Source: Pseudomonas azadiae (lineage in GTDB: Bacteria > Pseudomonadota > Gammaproteobacteria > Pseudomonadales > Pseudomonadaceae). Taken from it: a stretch of 64,000 nucleotides of DNA. Within the stretch, counting starts at the first letter, position 1; every line of letters starts with the position of its first letter. The notes below the pieces were generated by a model that was given only the letters and a program-made list of their open reading frames with translations, searched no databases and had not been told where the DNA came from. The position numbers and the translations under genes were made by a program. The stretch is from the NCBI RefSeq assembly GCF_019145355.1, contig NZ_JAHSTY010000001.1, positions 1,550,001 through 1,614,000 of the forward strand. The letters run 5' to 3'. Shown piece after piece: positions 63,245 to 64,000 of the stretch.

Positions 63245-64000
63245 ATGAAGCCGACCTCCCGTACGCTGCGTTTGACGCTGTATACCTTGCTGATCGTCGC
63301 TGGCGCCATTGGCGCAACTGCCTTGGCCACGCGCCATGCCGAACGCCAGGCGTTGGTGGACGACGCCGCCCGCGCCAATCAGCAGCTCGCGCTGTATGCC
63401 AATTCGCTGCACACCCTGATCGAACGCTACCGCGCCCTGCCCGCCGTACTGGCGCTGGACTCGGAGATGATCAATGCCTTGAAAGGCCCGCTGGATGCCA
63501 CCACTCAGGACCTGCTCAACCGCAAGCTGGAACGCATCAATGGCGCAGCACAGTCTTCCACCCTGGAGTTGATGGACCGCACCGGCCTGGCCGTAGCGGC
63601 CAGTAACTGGAACTTGCCCAGCAGTTATGTGGGACACAACTACGCGTTCCGTCCGTACTTCAGCCAGACCTTGAGTCAGGGCACCGGGCGGTTTTATGCG
63701 GTGGGTGTGACCACCGGCATTCCGGGGTATTTTCTGTCCAGCGCAGTGATGGATGAACATGAGCAATTCCTCGGTGCCATGGTGGTCAAGCTGGAGTTCC
63801 CCGAGCTTGAACGCGAGTGGGCCCAGGGCAATGATCTGCTGCTGGTCAGCGATGCGCGGGGCATCGTATTTATCGCCAATCAACCCGGCTGGCGTTATCG
63901 CAACCTGCGGCCGTTGTCGGCCGACGACCTCACCGAACTCAAGGCCACGCGCCAATACGACAAGAAACACCTGCAAGCGCTGGAGACGCAGACGCTGCAA
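63245..64000 (+). CDS. DctB-family sensor histidine kinase (3' partial)
   Basis: The frame runs off the right edge; 252 residues are visible, starting MKPTSRTLRLTLYTLLIVAG. They include TM1 (about 10-30) and a periplasmic double-Cache sensor domain with the DctB-type features RYRALPAVLALD and NYAFRPYFSQTLSQGTGRFYAVGVTTGIPGYF. This family senses C4-dicarboxylates or related organic acids and controls uptake genes through a DctD-type regulator, which would lie outside the window. It begins only 47 bases after the second tccC, so it marks the right border of the toxin locus. Confidence 0.85.
   Translation, partial: MKPTSRTLRLTLYTLLIVAGAIGATALATRHAERQALVDDAARANQQLALYANSLHTLIERYRALPAVLALDSEMINALKGPLDATTQDLLNRKLERINGAAQSSTLELMDRTGLAVAASNWNLPSSYVGHNYAFRPYFSQTLSQGTGRFYAVGVTTGIPGYFLSSAVMDEHEQFLGAMVVKLEFPELEREWAQGNDLLLVSDARGIVFIANQPGWRYRNLRPLSADDLTELKATRQYDKKHLQALETQTLQ

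Overview
The window is about 60% GC, densely coded bacterial DNA. Gene content and gene order (MvaT, OprD-family porin, PctA-like chemoreceptor, PA4398-like sensor kinase, Nudix-ThiE fusion, REP/REPIN repeats with the typical 'GTGGGAGC' and 'GCGGGCTTG' arms) point to a Pseudomonas of the fluorescens group. No rRNA, tRNA, CRISPR array, integrase or transposase was seen.

Layout. 1-1183: a membrane-anchored cold-shock-domain protein (cut by the left edge), slyX and a HIT protein. 1184-2043: a long stretch without a convincing gene, then an OprD-family porin. 3468-14727: a housekeeping block with an MscS channel, yajQ, a PanE-like reductase, a membrane PAS histidine kinase, an ATP:cob(I)alamin adenosyltransferase, the Nudix-ThiE fusion, argJ, secA and dciA. 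14732-21446: a HerA-like ATPase, an amino-acid-type chemoreceptor, a coupled three-gene envelope cassette (glycosyltransferase, polysaccharide deacetylase, LPG-synthase-like membrane protein) and a small antisense-overlapping ORF. 21534-31472: purU, mvaT, sbcB and a tightly coupled RDD-SpoIIM-DUF4129-DUF4350-MoxR-DUF58 operon. 31539-37763: a PilZ protein, a lipoprotein, pykA, an enoyl-CoA hydratase broken by an in-frame TGA, a ferredoxin-type reductase and a class I fumarase.

37857-63197 is the accessory part: an insecticidal Tc (toxin complex) locus of about 25 kb. It has a split A component (TcaA-like 1175 aa and TcaB-like 1616 aa), a B component (1522 aa) and two tandem TccC components (932 and 947 aa) that share an RHS core but carry unrelated C-terminal payloads. 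One payload looks like a YwqJ-type nucleic-acid/nucleotide deaminase (HAE...CxxC); the other ends in a RelE/ParE-like stretch. A giant cytoplasmic-looking protein (about 2147 aa) made of about 18 Ig-like repeats is divergently transcribed from the toxin genes. The shared intergenic region contains a 20-bp lux-box-type palindrome placed where a LuxR-family activator would sit relative to a possible -10 of the toxin operon. No luxI/luxR, lysis cassette or immunity gene is present in the window. The right edge cuts a DctB-family sensor kinase.

How it works together (inference): TcA would form the pore-forming syringe, TcB and each TccC the cocoon, and alternative TccC proteins would deliver different enzymes into a eukaryotic host cell, with expression possibly tied to quorum sensing or to a LuxR solo sensing the host.
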